Source of the DNA: Isoetes taiwanensis
Lineage: Eukaryota; Streptophyta; Lycopodiopsida; Isoetales; Isoetaceae
Direction: 5' to 3'
Assembly (NCBI GenBank): GCA_021234155.1
Contig: JAJEKV010000097.1
Location: 3,414,074-3,478,073, forward strand
DNA length: 64,000 nt
Part shown: positions 11,623-21,826 of the stretch, one piece after another
Position numbering within the stretch: position 1 is the stretch's first letter
How the letters are laid out: the number at the start of each line of letters is the position of its first letter
Position numbers and translations under genes: made by a program
Notes under the pieces: model-generated
Told to the model about the DNA's origin: nothing
Databases searched by the model: none
Seen by the model: the letters and a program-made list of their open reading frames with translations, nothing else

Positions 11623-11813
11623 CATGTTCTTGGAGACCAAGAGCAAAGCACTGACCATGCTCCCAGTAGTACTAACTTGATAGGATCCTCAAACCTCGAA
11701 AAATGGGGAAATGTTTTTCTCATTTTTGTAGTATATGCTAAGCTAGTAACAGTTAAGTGAATTAGAACATAAAAGACTAAAATTAGTGAGCCAAAACCTT
11801 CAAAAGTAGGATG

Positions 11814-11880
11814 GTCTCACACGTCGCGCCAGGAGCAATAATGAAAAGTTCATTTTTGAGTTGGGCGCAACGTGTGAGAC
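11814..11880 (+). repeat. 67-nt double hairpin, copy 1
   Basis: Outer stem GTCTCACACGTCGCGCC pairs with GGGCGCAACGTGTGAGAC. The loop holds an inner AT stem (ATGAAAAGTTCAT type). First of two copies upstream of accessory gene 1. Confidence 0.88.
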
Positions 11881-12027
11881 ATTGAGCCAAAAACACCTTG
11901 AAAAGTGATGAATTTTAGAAAAGTAACATGGTAATTCGAATTTGAAGCTAGAAACTAGCTAAATTAGTATGTTACATTCCTAAAAACATGCTTAGAAAGT
12001 ATAAAATTTAGCATCAAAATTCACCAT

Positions 12028-12094
12028 GTCTCACACTTCACGCCAGGACCAAAAATGAAACTTTCATTATTGATCTGGGCGCAACGTATGAGAC
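12028..12094 (+). repeat. 67-nt double hairpin, copy 2
   Basis: Same length and plan as the copy at 11814. The outer stem has some changes (GTCTCACACTTCACGCC / GGGCGCAACGTATGAGAC). It lies about 165 bp before the TATA box of accessory gene 1. Confidence 0.88.
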
Positions 12095-12194
12095 CATGAG
12101 GTTAGAAAGGTCTAAATTGAGCCATGTAATAGGTTAATAAGTGTCTTGGCTCACCCAAAAGAGTAGTTTGAAATTTGACCTAAAATTGCCCATC

Positions 12195-12202
12195 TATAAA
12201 TA
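12195..12202 (+). promoter_or_regulatory. TATA box for accessory gene 1
   Basis: TATAAATA, 118 bp before the ATG at 12313. A pyrimidine-rich leader follows it. The same motif stands 121 bp before the ATG of accessory gene 2, which supports function over chance. Confidence 0.6.
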
Positions 12203-12312
12203 CCTAGGACCCCCCCCCCCCTTCCAATTTCTACGTTCTTCCTTAGAAAAATCGCTCCCCCTTGCTAAGGTGATTTTTGGGCGCCCGACGTCGGATTGAC
12301 GAGCTGTCAAAC

Positions 12313-13521
12313 ATGGCCCTGGACGAAAACAAACCGCTAGAGTTCTTCCTGTGTGAAACAACTCCCCAGCCTCTACCCAAGAGATGCTTCGGAGAGCCTC
12401 CCCGCTTTAAAGACAAGAGCAGCCCGCATCGCGCAGGCAACAGAGTCGATGAGCACGGCGGCAACCCCACCAACCCGTGAGGAGATGAGACAAGGGAGGA
12501 GGACGACACTCCAACGCGGGGACAGAAGTCCTCGACAATGAGGAGCCAGACGTGATGCAACAGGTTTTTGAAGAAATGGAGGAGGAAAAGAAGAAGAAGG
12601 AGGAACAAGATCGGGTGACCGAGGAGCAGGAAGAACAGAGAGAGTCACCGATCCAAATGGAAGAGGAGGAATTAGCGGCGCTCACTGCCGAAAAGAACGC
12701 CGAGAGAGGAAGAGAGAAGAGAAGAAAAGGAAGAGGGACGAAGAGGAAGCCAAAGCAGCAGAGGAGCTGAGAGTGAAGAAGGGAAAGTTCGTGGAGGGAG
12801 GCCAAAGAAAACTCAAGAAGGCCCCACGCTCCAAGGTCATCATCCAAGAGCGGCCCGCAGACCAACCCCCACCCTCCTCGGATGACTCGGAGGATGAGGA
12901 CTTTAATCCCTTCAACAAAGAGGCGGGATCTTCGAAGGACCCTGCCAACGAAAGCGAGCGATTGACCCGGAGCAGCCCGAAAGCAGCGCAGAGGCCCCAC
13001 CATACCCGGCGTGGGGGACGTAAAACAAGCGCCGCGGCCAGCCCGAGAGGCGTACGTGATAGAGCCCGTCAAGGTCTATCAGAAGAAACTAAGGGAGCAC
13101 AACGCCTTCATGGCGAAGTGGGAGGCGTACAACACATACTACCAGCAAAACAGAGTAAGAACTATCGAAGGTGGACATCCGACGAAGAACCAGACTCTAA
13201 AGCCACCACCACAGAAGCCCAAGCCTCCTAGACCACCAGGCAAAAAGAGAACCGGCAGAAAGGAGAGCGAGAGGAAAGCCCTGAGAGAGATCAGGCATTT
13301 TCAGCGTAGCTTCGGGTTCTTGATCCCCCGTGCACCGTTCGCACGACTAGTCCGAGATGAGGGTGACGGATGAGATGTTGCTGGCACTGCAAGAGGCAAC
13401 AAAACAAAAAATAGTGCAGCATTTTGAAAATTCGACAGCCTGCACAGTCCATGCAAAGAGGGTGACACTAATGAAGCAGGACATGCATCTTGCCAGCTAC
13501 ATCAAGGGAGAACGCCCGTAA
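12313..13521 (+). pseudogene. Accessory gene 1: charged protein with C-terminal histone H3 fold
   Basis: The coding signal starts MALDENKPLEFFL at 12313 and continues through at least four frame changes to TAA at 13519-13521. Parts in order: an N-terminal region of unknown kind (12313-12480); a lysine/glutamate-rich probable coiled coil (about 12552-12770); a basic patch followed by an acidic serine stretch SSDDSEDEDFNPF (about 12875-12915); a region VYQKKLREHNAFMAKWEAYN (from about 13071); a proline/lysine-rich linker; then the H3 fold from 13278. The full protein would be about 400 residues, about three times a histone H3. No introns are needed. It lies between PBS and gag, where chromoviruses normally have nothing, with its own TATA box and paired hairpins upstream. 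The role is unknown; chromatin tethering, histone mimicry or particle DNA/RNA condensation are possibilities. Confidence 0.85.
13278..13521 (+). other. Histone H3 fold domain inside accessory gene 1
   Basis: ALREIRHFQRS, LIPRAPFARLVR, LLALQEATKQ, HFENSTACTVHAKRVTLM and the end YIKGERP align position by position with H3 helices aN, a1, a2 and a3. Canonical counterparts are ALREIRRYQKS, LIRKLPFQRLVRE, LALQEA, HAKRVTIM and IRGERA. Residues matching H3 Cys110, His113 and Asp123, the last two central to the H3-H3 four-helix bundle, are kept. Lys122 is Gln. About nine residues of the a1/loop 1 region are missing, together with a frame change at about 13354 (frame 3 to frame 1). VTLM is as in many plant CENH3 proteins, while GERP is closer to canonical GERA; the tail upstream does not match the H3 tail. 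Which H3 class it came from cannot be decided by eye. Confidence 0.9.
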
Positions 13522-13664
13522 AATTTTGTACAAGATGGAAAATTTTGTTAATATAAAGAGTTTTTGACAAAGTAACATGTGTAATCTTGCTTAATTGAGT
13601 TGAATTACTGAGTTCCAGCTTTTGTTTTAGTTAAAACTGACATTTGAAACAAAATTGAGAGGAT

Positions 13665-13731
13665 GTCTCACACGTCGCGCCAGGAGCGAAAATGAAAAGT
13701 TCATTTTTGGTCTGGGCGCAACGTGTGAGAC
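13665..13731 (+). repeat. 67-nt double hairpin, copy 3
   Basis: GTCTCACACGTCGCGCC ... GGGCGCAACGTGTGAGAC, with inner stem AAAATGAA/TTCATTTT. First of two copies upstream of accessory gene 2. Confidence 0.9.
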
Positions 13732-13864
13732 CATGCCCCAAAAGTGCCCAAAACAGCTCCAAATCGACCAAATAAGGGGTCAATTCTGCCTAACTCGATG
13801 AGTCCAGCAGAATTAGACCCGTATATCACCCAAATTGGACAAGTTTAACCCATTTAGAGTCAAT

Positions 13865-13931
13865 GTCTCACACGTCGCGCCAGGAGCAAAAATGAAACTT
13901 TCATTATTGGTCTGGGCGCAACGTATGAGAC
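13865..13931 (+). repeat. 67-nt double hairpin, copy 4
   Basis: Same 67-nt plan, starting 200 bp after copy 3. The inner loop (ATGAAACTTTCATTATT) matches copy 2, not copy 3, so the copies alternate in type: 1 and 3 alike, 2 and 4 alike. That fits duplication of a two-hairpin module. Confidence 0.9.
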
Positions 13932-14123
13932 CTCTCAGCAAATTCTCCACCATGCCATATCCAAATGACCTCCAGTTTGTTGCAATAGGTTCATTAGCTA
14001 ATCTTAGCATGCTCAAACCCCAAAAGTAGTCTTCAAATCCTCATTTGGACCTCCTAATAGGTCAGAATTGCCCAACCCCAATAAAATTCCAAGTCATCCA
14101 AAAATTAGGGTTTTTTCCTTGTC

Positions 14124-14131
14124 TATAAATA
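14124..14131 (+). promoter_or_regulatory. TATA box for accessory gene 2
   Basis: TATAAATA, 121 bp before the ATG at 14245. The sequence before it (AATAGGTTCATTAG ... CCCAAAAGTAGTCTT) resembles that before the other TATA box (AATAGGTTAATAAG ... CCCAAAAGAGTAGTTT), so the two promoter regions look related by duplication. Confidence 0.6.
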
Positions 14132-14244
14132 GGCCCCCATTTCCCACTTGACACCCTACAAGTCTGCTTTCGACCCTCTAGGCGATTTCCCAGCTCCCAT
14201 AGGCGCTCCTGCATCTGTTTGCTAGTCACACCTTCCCCAGAGCA

Positions 14245-15733
14245 ATGGCAACTGCTGACTTCAGGCGATGGTACAATGCCAGTGCACATGCAGCCGAGAC
14301 CAACGACATCTTCCAGCTTTTCCAGAAAGAGATTGATGTCCAAGCAACCTTGCACGCAACGCCAGCATATAGGCGAGTTTTGGCTGAGTTCCAAGCTAGG
14401 GTAGGTCAGTCCCTAGTGCAGCTTCCCCCTTGCACGGGCTATTTTGTTCCCCGCCCATCCCTACAAGCAGCCTTGAGTGATGTCCCGAACATTGCCAAGT
14501 ATTTGACCAACAAGGCACAGAGGTTGCCAGATTACATGGTCCTGACAGTTGACAGGACCAAGTACTTTTCCTACACCGCCGCCTTGGCCATATTCCTTTC
14601 CCATGAAAACCCAATGGGGGAAACCTCTATTCCTCCCATGGAGGTGGACCCCATAGCATCCTCAGCAGCAGACCAGATGCTTTTGCAGTACCAGCGAGAG
14701 CAGGAAGGAAGAACAGAAGAAGAGGAATCAGACGAGGAAGAGTATACGGAGCTCGACCCAGAAAAAGAACGGCGGCAAGCAGAGGAGCTACACAACTTCG
14801 AGCGAAGCCGCCAGACCCTCAGAGTCACTCCCCCACTAGGGCTAGGCATCACAAGCCTAGCCCCCATCATCATTGACGGTGAGGAGTACCTACTCCTCAG
14901 CGATATCCAGAATCTCCCCGAATGCAGGGAGAGGGAGTTCTGGCTTGACGAGTTGCTGCACCAACTGCGGCAGCAATCAGACTTGGACGACTTCATCATC
15001 CGGGGAGTCTCAGACTTCCCGCTTCAAGTGAGAGAAGCCGACACCTATACAGGGGAGTCGACTTCGGACATCCAGGCCTACAGCAACATAAGGCAAATAA
15101 TGGAAGCTCGAGAACTGCCATCCAAGAACGGATGGGGATCCGTGACAAGACCACGAGCATCTTGATGCTGAGCTCCTCGACACCACCTCGCACAAGAGGA
15201 GCAGGAATCGACGTCAGGCGAGTTTCATCGACAATTAGAGACTACCAAGAAATCACTGAGGTAGAGGTCGATGAATACGCCGGAAGGCATAGAGCGGGAG
15301 GCCAAGCAGGTGGAGAGTCATCAGCAACACACAATGACAGGTCGTTGAGGTACTACCTCCCCCTGCTGCTGGATGGTAGAATAGCGGTAATACACCGCAA
15401 ATTCAGTCCCCGGGCAAAGAAGGAGTGTTTATGCTCATTGCACTCTCTGGCTTTGGCATGCATGCTCGAATAGCTGCAAATGTCAACTATGATGTCTTAG
15501 TAAAGAGAGCGATGGCACTTGACATCTTCGACTTCGCCGTGCCCTACCGACGGCAGGGAAGATTGGCAGTAACCGTGGCCTACACCTCCGACCGCAGAGT
15601 AGAGGAATTGGTGACAGCCTTACAGGGCGGGACGTCAACGAATGTCCTTAGGAACTTGGGACGCTCGGTAGGAACGGCCCAAGTTAAGAAATTTCTTGAG
15701 GATAACCGATCCTACCGACGATTTCAAGAATAG
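14245..15733 (+). pseudogene. Accessory gene 2: unrecognised protein with acidic centre
   Basis: The longest intact part is 306 residues (14245-15165), starting MATADFRRWYNASAHAAE. It has a globular-looking first half, an acidic segment EEEESDEEEYTELDPEKE (about residues 158-175), and a further region with IIIDGEEYLLLSDIQ. Coding continues in frame 3 (15132-15473) and frame 2 (15425-15733, ending SYRRFQE), so the original protein was about 490 residues and this copy has two shifts. I do not recognise a family: there is no zinc knuckle, protease or envelope-type membrane segment. Acidic tracts occur in histone chaperones, and the neighbour is a histone fold, but that link is speculation. An ATG in good position and the upstream TATA box decide the start. 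Confidence 0.75.
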
Positions 15734-15777
15734 TTAAACTCTTGATCCCGGAGGACTTGTATCTAAAAATATTATAT

Positions 15778-15783
15778 AATAAA
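15778..15783 (+). terminator. Possible polyadenylation signal of accessory gene 2
   Basis: AATAAA 45 bp after the stop codon of accessory gene 2, in an AT-rich stretch before gag. It would allow a separate mRNA from the proposed internal promoter. Confidence 0.4.
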
Positions 15784-15871
15784 AACATTTTGTTGTCAAT
15801 ATTAAACTACTTTGTTGACTGTATTTGGTTCCAAAAATTATATCGGCAAATACATGAATACAATAAAGTAA

Positions 15872-17184
15872 ATGAATCTAACCGTAAGGCCATGGTCAAC
15901 TGTGTATGCAGATAGAGAACAAAGAACAGTCAAACAAAACAGGAGGCCCAACAAAGACGAAGAGACCCCTGACCGGCAACCCATCCCAAGGAACCTATTC
16001 GAGGCATTTAGTCCCAAGACCCCAGAAGAGGAGATGTCGCAAATGAGAACCGAACTGGACCAGATAAAGGCTCTACTGGCGGCACAAGCATCATCCGGGC
16101 CACAAACGACACCTCGAAAGTCGGGGAAGGATAAGAAGAGGAGTAAGAGAAGGAGGTCCCCTAGTACAGAAGCCTCCGACTCAAGCTCGCTCTCGGACTC
16201 TGAGTCCGAGAAAGAGGCTGAGCAAGTGCCGGACCGTAGAGATGGCAGACAGAAGGACGCTAAGGCATTGGACTACCAGAAAATGGTAGACTCAGCATTG
16301 GGCAACATATGGAAGGCCCAGAAGCTTGAACAGTTCTCAGACGAGAAACGGTCGGGCTTGGAAGCGAGGCATGGCTCAAGAGATGAGCGAAAACGGCAAC
16401 GCTTACGGAATGAAAGACAAGGACAAAGGCGGTGGCAAAGCCAACTTGAAGGGAGCCGCGACGATCCGGTGGAAGGGTTATGCCAAGGCCCATGGCTTAA
16501 GCAGAGATGGGTGCAGATTCAAGAAGTTTTCTAAAGCCTTCAAGCGCCATTACGTTCCACGGGAACACAAGTCCAACATGATGCAGCAATTTTACAGATT
16601 GCAGCAAGGGTACAAAACAGCAGCGTATACAATCGAGGAGTTCATGAGACTAAGGTCAGATGTGCCGAAATTGAGTGAAAAGCACGCAGTGGGAGAGCTA
16701 CATTGAAGGACTGAACGAAGAGATCCGGAAACTTGTAAAGGCAATAGACCCCAAGACGGTATCCGAAGCAGAATCCAAAGCAATCAGCTTGCAAGGATCG
16801 GGGCCTCAGAACAGCGCGCAGAAACAGCCGTACTACTAGGATAGAGGCAAAGCAACAGGGAGTTATAGCCCTAGGGCAGCCAGCCCAAGTCCAGCAAAAT
16901 CCCCATATAGTAGCAACCAGGGGAGACATCAGGAAAGGAAGCAGGTGTCCTTCAAGGACAAGCAGGAAGGGTCAAACTACTCGAAAGCAGTGCGATCCTT
17001 CTTACAAGCAATGCCCAAAGAAAAGAGGCAGGAGTGTATGGAGAAGCAGCTTTGCTTCAGATGCTTCCAGCCAGGCCACAGAACTGCGAATTGCCCTTTC
17101 GTCATGAGCTCAGCGCTAGCGGAGTTGGGTGGATGGGACACTCCGTCTGACGACGATCGCAGAGCGCGTATGCGATTATATTGA
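15872..17184 (+). pseudogene. gag: Gag of the chromovirus
   Basis: The first open part (from 15872) carries FEAFSPKTPEEEMSQM and a basic/serine-rich stretch. The capsid-like region follows in frame 3 around 16505-16706 (FKRHYVPREHKSNMMQQFY, TIEEFMRLRSDV), then SYIEGLNEEIRKLVKAID in another frame after about 16690. The nucleocapsid end (16945-17184) has CFRCFQPGHRTANC, a perfect CX2CX4HX4C zinc knuckle. At least two frame changes and one stop (about 16838) separate the parts. The size and order are those of Ty3-type Gag. Confidence 0.85.
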
Positions 17185-17256
17185 GGGTGAGTGCCACATC
17201 TTTGCTTTGCTATAGATCTGAAGCATGTGCGTAAAATCAAGATAGAGTAATTTCCA

Positions 17257-18534
17257 CAATAGGGAAGGCCAAAACCAAGTCCTTCATAGTCCTAATAGAT
17301 TCGGAAGTAGCCACAACTTCTTCCCCCCAAGGATGGTGGTCGACATGTTGAAGTTGAAACCCTTAAAGTCCAAGCCAAGGCCCGTAATCTTGGCGAGCGG
17401 AGCAATAAGACAAACGGCAGGGAAGAGGATTAATTTTGACATTGACTTGCCGGGAATTAATATCCCGATGGGAGCAGAAGTAATGGGCATCGGCAAGTAC
17501 GACCTGATAATAGGAATGGAGTACCTTGGACCAGTAGGGGCCATCATTGACTGTGGAAAGCGGAAGGTGACCCTCACAACGCCCGACGGCAAAGTTATTG
17601 AGATCACAGGTAAAGAAGTTGCTCCCATCATGCAGTGTATGTCTATTAAGAAGCTGCTCAAGTCAATCAAGAGCGAGCAGATAGCATACATCTTCAAACT
17701 TGAGATTGAAGAACCCGAGTCGGAGGAAAGCAAGGAAGACAAAGTGCTCAGCAAGTTGCCCAAGCAAATAGCCAACTTGATCACGGAGTTCCACGATCTC
17801 TTCCTAGATGAGATCGAGCAACTTCCTCCTTACAAGGGAGTCGAGTGCAAGATAGCACTCGAACCAGGAACCAAGCCGACGAGCAAGGCTCCGTATAGAA
17901 TGACGATGCAGGAACTGACGGAGCTAAAGAAACAATTGCAAGAATTGCTCGACCTAGGCTTCATTAGACCTAGCGTCTCACCATTTGGGGCACCCATCCT
18001 CTTTGTCAAGAAGAAGGATGGCACCTTGAGGATGTGCATAGATTACAGACAATTGAACAAGCACACCATCAAGAACAAGTACGCACTCCCCAGATCGGAC
18101 GACTTGATGGATCAGCTCCAAGGGGCAAAGGTCTTCTCCAAGATCGACCTAAGGTCAGGTTACCACCAGATCAGGATAAAGGAAGAAGACGTCCACAAAA
18201 CGGCCTTCAGGACCAGGTATGGGCATTACGAGTTCACAGTAATGCCATTTGGGCTATCAAATGCCCCAGCAATGTTCATGAGACTCATGAACGACATCTT
18301 CAGGGAGTTCTTGGACACTTTCGTGATAGTGTTCTTTGACGACATTCTGGTGTATAGCAGATCTATTGAAGCACATGCACAACACGTAAGAAAGGTGCTC
18401 GAGAAGTTGAAGAGGCATCAGTTGTATGCCAAGTTGTCGAAGTGCCACTTCGCAACAGAGAAGGTGGAATACCTCGGTCATGTGATTTCAGCAGAAGGAA
18501 TCTCGACGGATCCCGCCAAGATTGAAGCAGTGAT
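17257..18534 (+). pseudogene. pol: Pol part 1: broken protease and largely intact reverse transcriptase
   Basis: The protease start reads FIVLIDSE where the aspartic protease motif DSGA should be, with a frame change right after it, so the active site is lost. The rest of the protease ([14 protein letters not shown]) and the RT lie in one long frame, 17333-18544. RT motifs in order: [71 protein letters not shown], and the catalytic FFDDILVYS. The frame is cut at 18535-18538 (CCAA), one codon before the RNase H region, by the Sola-like transposon, and resumes at 27717. Confidence 0.93.
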
Positions 18535-18845
18535 CCAAGGGTAAAAGCATGAAAGGGTGTACGTACGTCGTACTGAATTGAAGGACGAATTTGTGCTTTT
18601 TTGGGGTACATTTTAGATGTACATCAAGATACTATGGTTTGTCATTTTGTGTCAGGTATGCAATGATTGCAAGATCATCCCTGACAGTGCCCCCGAAATT
18701 CTTGGTTAACCACCGAACCACCGAACCAATTCGAATGGATCCGTCCCTCCCTTTCTGAAATTCCCCCTTTCCACCCAGGGCCGAACACCGAATTCGAAAG
18801 CAAACACATGCCAATTGAATCTACAAGAAATACAAATCAATTTCA

Positions 18846-21826
18846 ATGTTCATGGAGGGTGAGAATTCCAATGGAAGTGATGGTTCTAAGCGCAAGTATG
18901 CCGACATTGGCCGGTGTTATGCCACAAAACAAATAAAGCAACGTGTTGATGTTCGGTGGATTGCATCCTCGATTCTCGGCAAACACTTCGTCCCGAGATC
19001 AAAGATTAGTTTTTGTGCTCGTTTGTTGCAAGATGACAGGGCTTTTTCTTTTTGAACCTCAGAATTGGAAATCCTTCGAAGTTATTGTTATGAAATCAAT
19101 GATCGAAACTTGAAAGATGGGCTTCAAGAAGTAAAGTCTGCTAATAGCAAAGATAAATTGGCTGCAAAACATTCACCATTATCAATGATTGTTGGAAAAA
19201 AGGAGATATAAACAAGAATGTTTCTTCAAAATTGCTAAAGATACAGACCAAGAAATTTATCCAAAGCTGCAAAGAAGAAGGAAGATAATGTCATTAAGTG
19301 GAGCAAATGTATGGGCTTTGGCGGGAAGGATGCCAAGATCAAATAGAATCGATAATTCAATCAAATGTCGGGTTAAGGAATTTTGGCTTGATAATACCAA
19401 AGTTTCACCAAAGGTTAGAGATGTCATGAAGAGGAGAACACAAGCAATACAATACCTTGATATCTCACAGGTTTGCTCTTGTAATTGAATCAATTCAGTT
19501 TTGGAGATATGTTTTCTTCCAAAAATTCTTTCATGACTTTCTTCAGACATTCTAGTTCTTCCGAGTGACCCGTTAATGAATACACATGGTTTTCATGAAA
19601 TGTATTGCATTTTACATTGTTTACATTTTACATTGTTTACATAGTAGCGAAATCTTGCAAAGGATGTGCTATTAGGTACTTTTTAGATGTACATCCATTA
19701 ACACTTACATGTCCATGCAGCTGCATTTACATGCACTTGAATATCAAAATTACATCATTTTACATTTTAGTGTACTTTCAGGTAATGAAGCCAAACAAAT
19801 CATACATATGTACATTAGTTGTACTAATATTGTAACATTAATGTGATGTACTAATATTGGAACATTAATTAGATGTATATTAGATGTAAATTGGATGTAC
19901 ATTGGATGTACAGTAACAGATCAGTGGAACTGTTGGCTGTACATTAGATGTACTGATGTACATTAGATGTACAGTAACAGATCAATGGAACTGTTGGATG
20001 GACATTTTATGTACATAGAACATACATTAAATGTACAATAATATAGTTCAATACTCTTTTGGCATCTGGTTGCCGACATCATTTTGCTAACATGGTCTTT
20101 AATGCTTTTGTTATTGTAGTCTGAGCTTTATCAACGGTTTTGTATATCGTAATCCCCGATACCAAAATTCACCTTCGACGGTTCGAAAAGTATCGAAACC
20201 TGATTGCATAAGGAAATTGAAGGAAAGAAACACATGTTGTTGTGTCAAACATGAGCAAGCAGATCTGTACACAAAAAGCCTTCAATGACATGAGGAGATC
20301 CCTACATATTAATTGCACTTTGCTGCTGCGAGGTTCAGTGCATCCCAAAAAAAACAATGGAGTATGTCAAGCAAACAAGAAGACTTTTGATAATGTTAGT
20401 ATCTTGTGGAGGTCAACAGTTTGCGAGAAATATGTGACGGATGAATGGCATAAACTAAAATGCATCAAAGGTGAATGTGATGAATGTGGAGTGAAGAAAT
20501 TAGACATCCGTCCAAAACGAGGAAGATGGAATTCAAATGTGGACTGCAAGTATTTGCATATGTCAATGAACCATCCAAAAAAGGTACATCCGTAGGCTTA
20601 GATTAGTTGATCGAAATGACAAAGCATCTGCTTTGTTAAAGAACATGAAAAATCAGCTTGCTAAGTTTACGATCATAACTTTACAAAGACAATCGGCAGA
20701 GCAAACAATTTAAAAGATGTGTTGAGAAACTCCCTGGATAATAGTGTGTTGTCCGTTGTTGACTTTGGCAGAGAACTACACATTGAAACCAGGGGACGAA
20801 GTGCAATCCGAGCATTGGAATCCTGATCAAATTAGTATTTTGGTCCATATTTCAATGATGAAAATAGAAGGTAAGCTTAAAAAAAAAGCATTTCTATGTT
20901 TCGGATGACAGAAGCATGACACTCATTTTGTGCGACATGGTTTTAAATTACATTTGGGGTGGCTTAAGAATAATGGAGGTGGACACATAAACCTTCATTA
21001 TGTGTGGTCGGATGGTTGTGCATCTCAATTCAAATCAAGACGGGCATGGTATGGAATCAGATACCATGTTGAAAATATAAAATTCGAAAGTGATATGGAA
21101 TTTCTTTGATCTGGCCATGGGAAAGGCACACATGATGGCGAGGCTGGTATAGCAAAGTTGTGGCTTGAGAGCCGAAAGCAGAGAAAACAAAATGGCATGC
21201 CAGATGAAAGTGTAAACAGCTTTGTGCAGTTTTAAGGGCCAAGGAATCCAGATTGTGAAAGGGTGTTTTGGGAGGTTGGAAAAAAACAGATGTGAACAGG
21301 CAAAGAAGCATTCAATTGCAAGACTTTACCTGGTACTCAGCAGATACATTCTGTGTCAACTATAAACCCAGCAGATCCAACAAAGTTGCTATGCAGACCA
21401 CTCTCGTGCTTTTGTGATGCTTGCATGAACTTCAATTGGTTGAATTGTGAGAACATTAAACATTGTGGAGAATGGTCTCTAAAAAGTTTGGAGCCCACAG
21501 ATCATATTGCCTCTCGTGTTGAAGCTGAAAATGATGTGGATGTTTTGTATGCAGAGGACGAGGCTGGTTTAGATGACACTGTAGCTGTTTCAGATGTATT
21601 TGTGTCTTTTGCAGCACCAGACAATGTGGAAGGTGTTTCATACTATGTTCTCATGTGCACCAGGGAAAAGCATGCATTGGAAGAAGATTCAATTGATGAC
21701 TATAGAAATGAATACTCTGCTGGCACTAGTGTCATTGAAGGACAATATTATGAACTAATCCCAGGCTGCCACAATAAGTATAAACCGCCTCCTACTAAGA
21801 ATGTTTTGGTACCGCAGAACCTGTGA
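18846..21826 (+). pseudogene. Sola-like transposase, fragmented
   Basis: Recognisable pieces in order: KRKYADIGRCYATKQIKQRV (about 18885), KCRVKEFWLDNTKVSPKVRD (about 19362), the Cys-rich KCIKGECDECGVKK (about 20460), VWSDGCASQFKSRR (about 21003), then SGHGKGTHDGEAGIAKLWLE (from about 21110) and a C-terminal segment with CFCDACMNFNW (21353-21826). The SDGxxSQFK and SHGKGxxDGxG-type signatures are as I know them from Sola transposases. Stops and shifts (for example a TGA just before SGHGKG) break the chain, and an AT-rich GTACAT block at 19850-20040 may be an intron. This copy is probably dead. Confidence 0.7.
19850..20040. repeat. GTACAT-rich block in the transposon
   Basis: Many copies of GATGTACAT or ATTAGATGTAC within about 190 bp, including a 30-bp near-duplicate around AGTAACAGATCA(G/A)TGGAACTG (19911 and 19974). 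It could be transposase-binding subterminal repeats or a low-complexity intron. Confidence 0.6.

Noticed and set aside
12407-13072. 221-residue minus-strand open frame
   Set aside because: It is antisense to the charged, codon-rich part of accessory gene 1; its serine/leucine/phenylalanine composition is the mirror of lysine/glutamate codons.
15872-16534. Accessory gene 2 continuing into gag as one protein
   Set aside because: A stop, AATAAA and ~140 bp of AT-rich non-coding sequence separate them, and gag has its own start.
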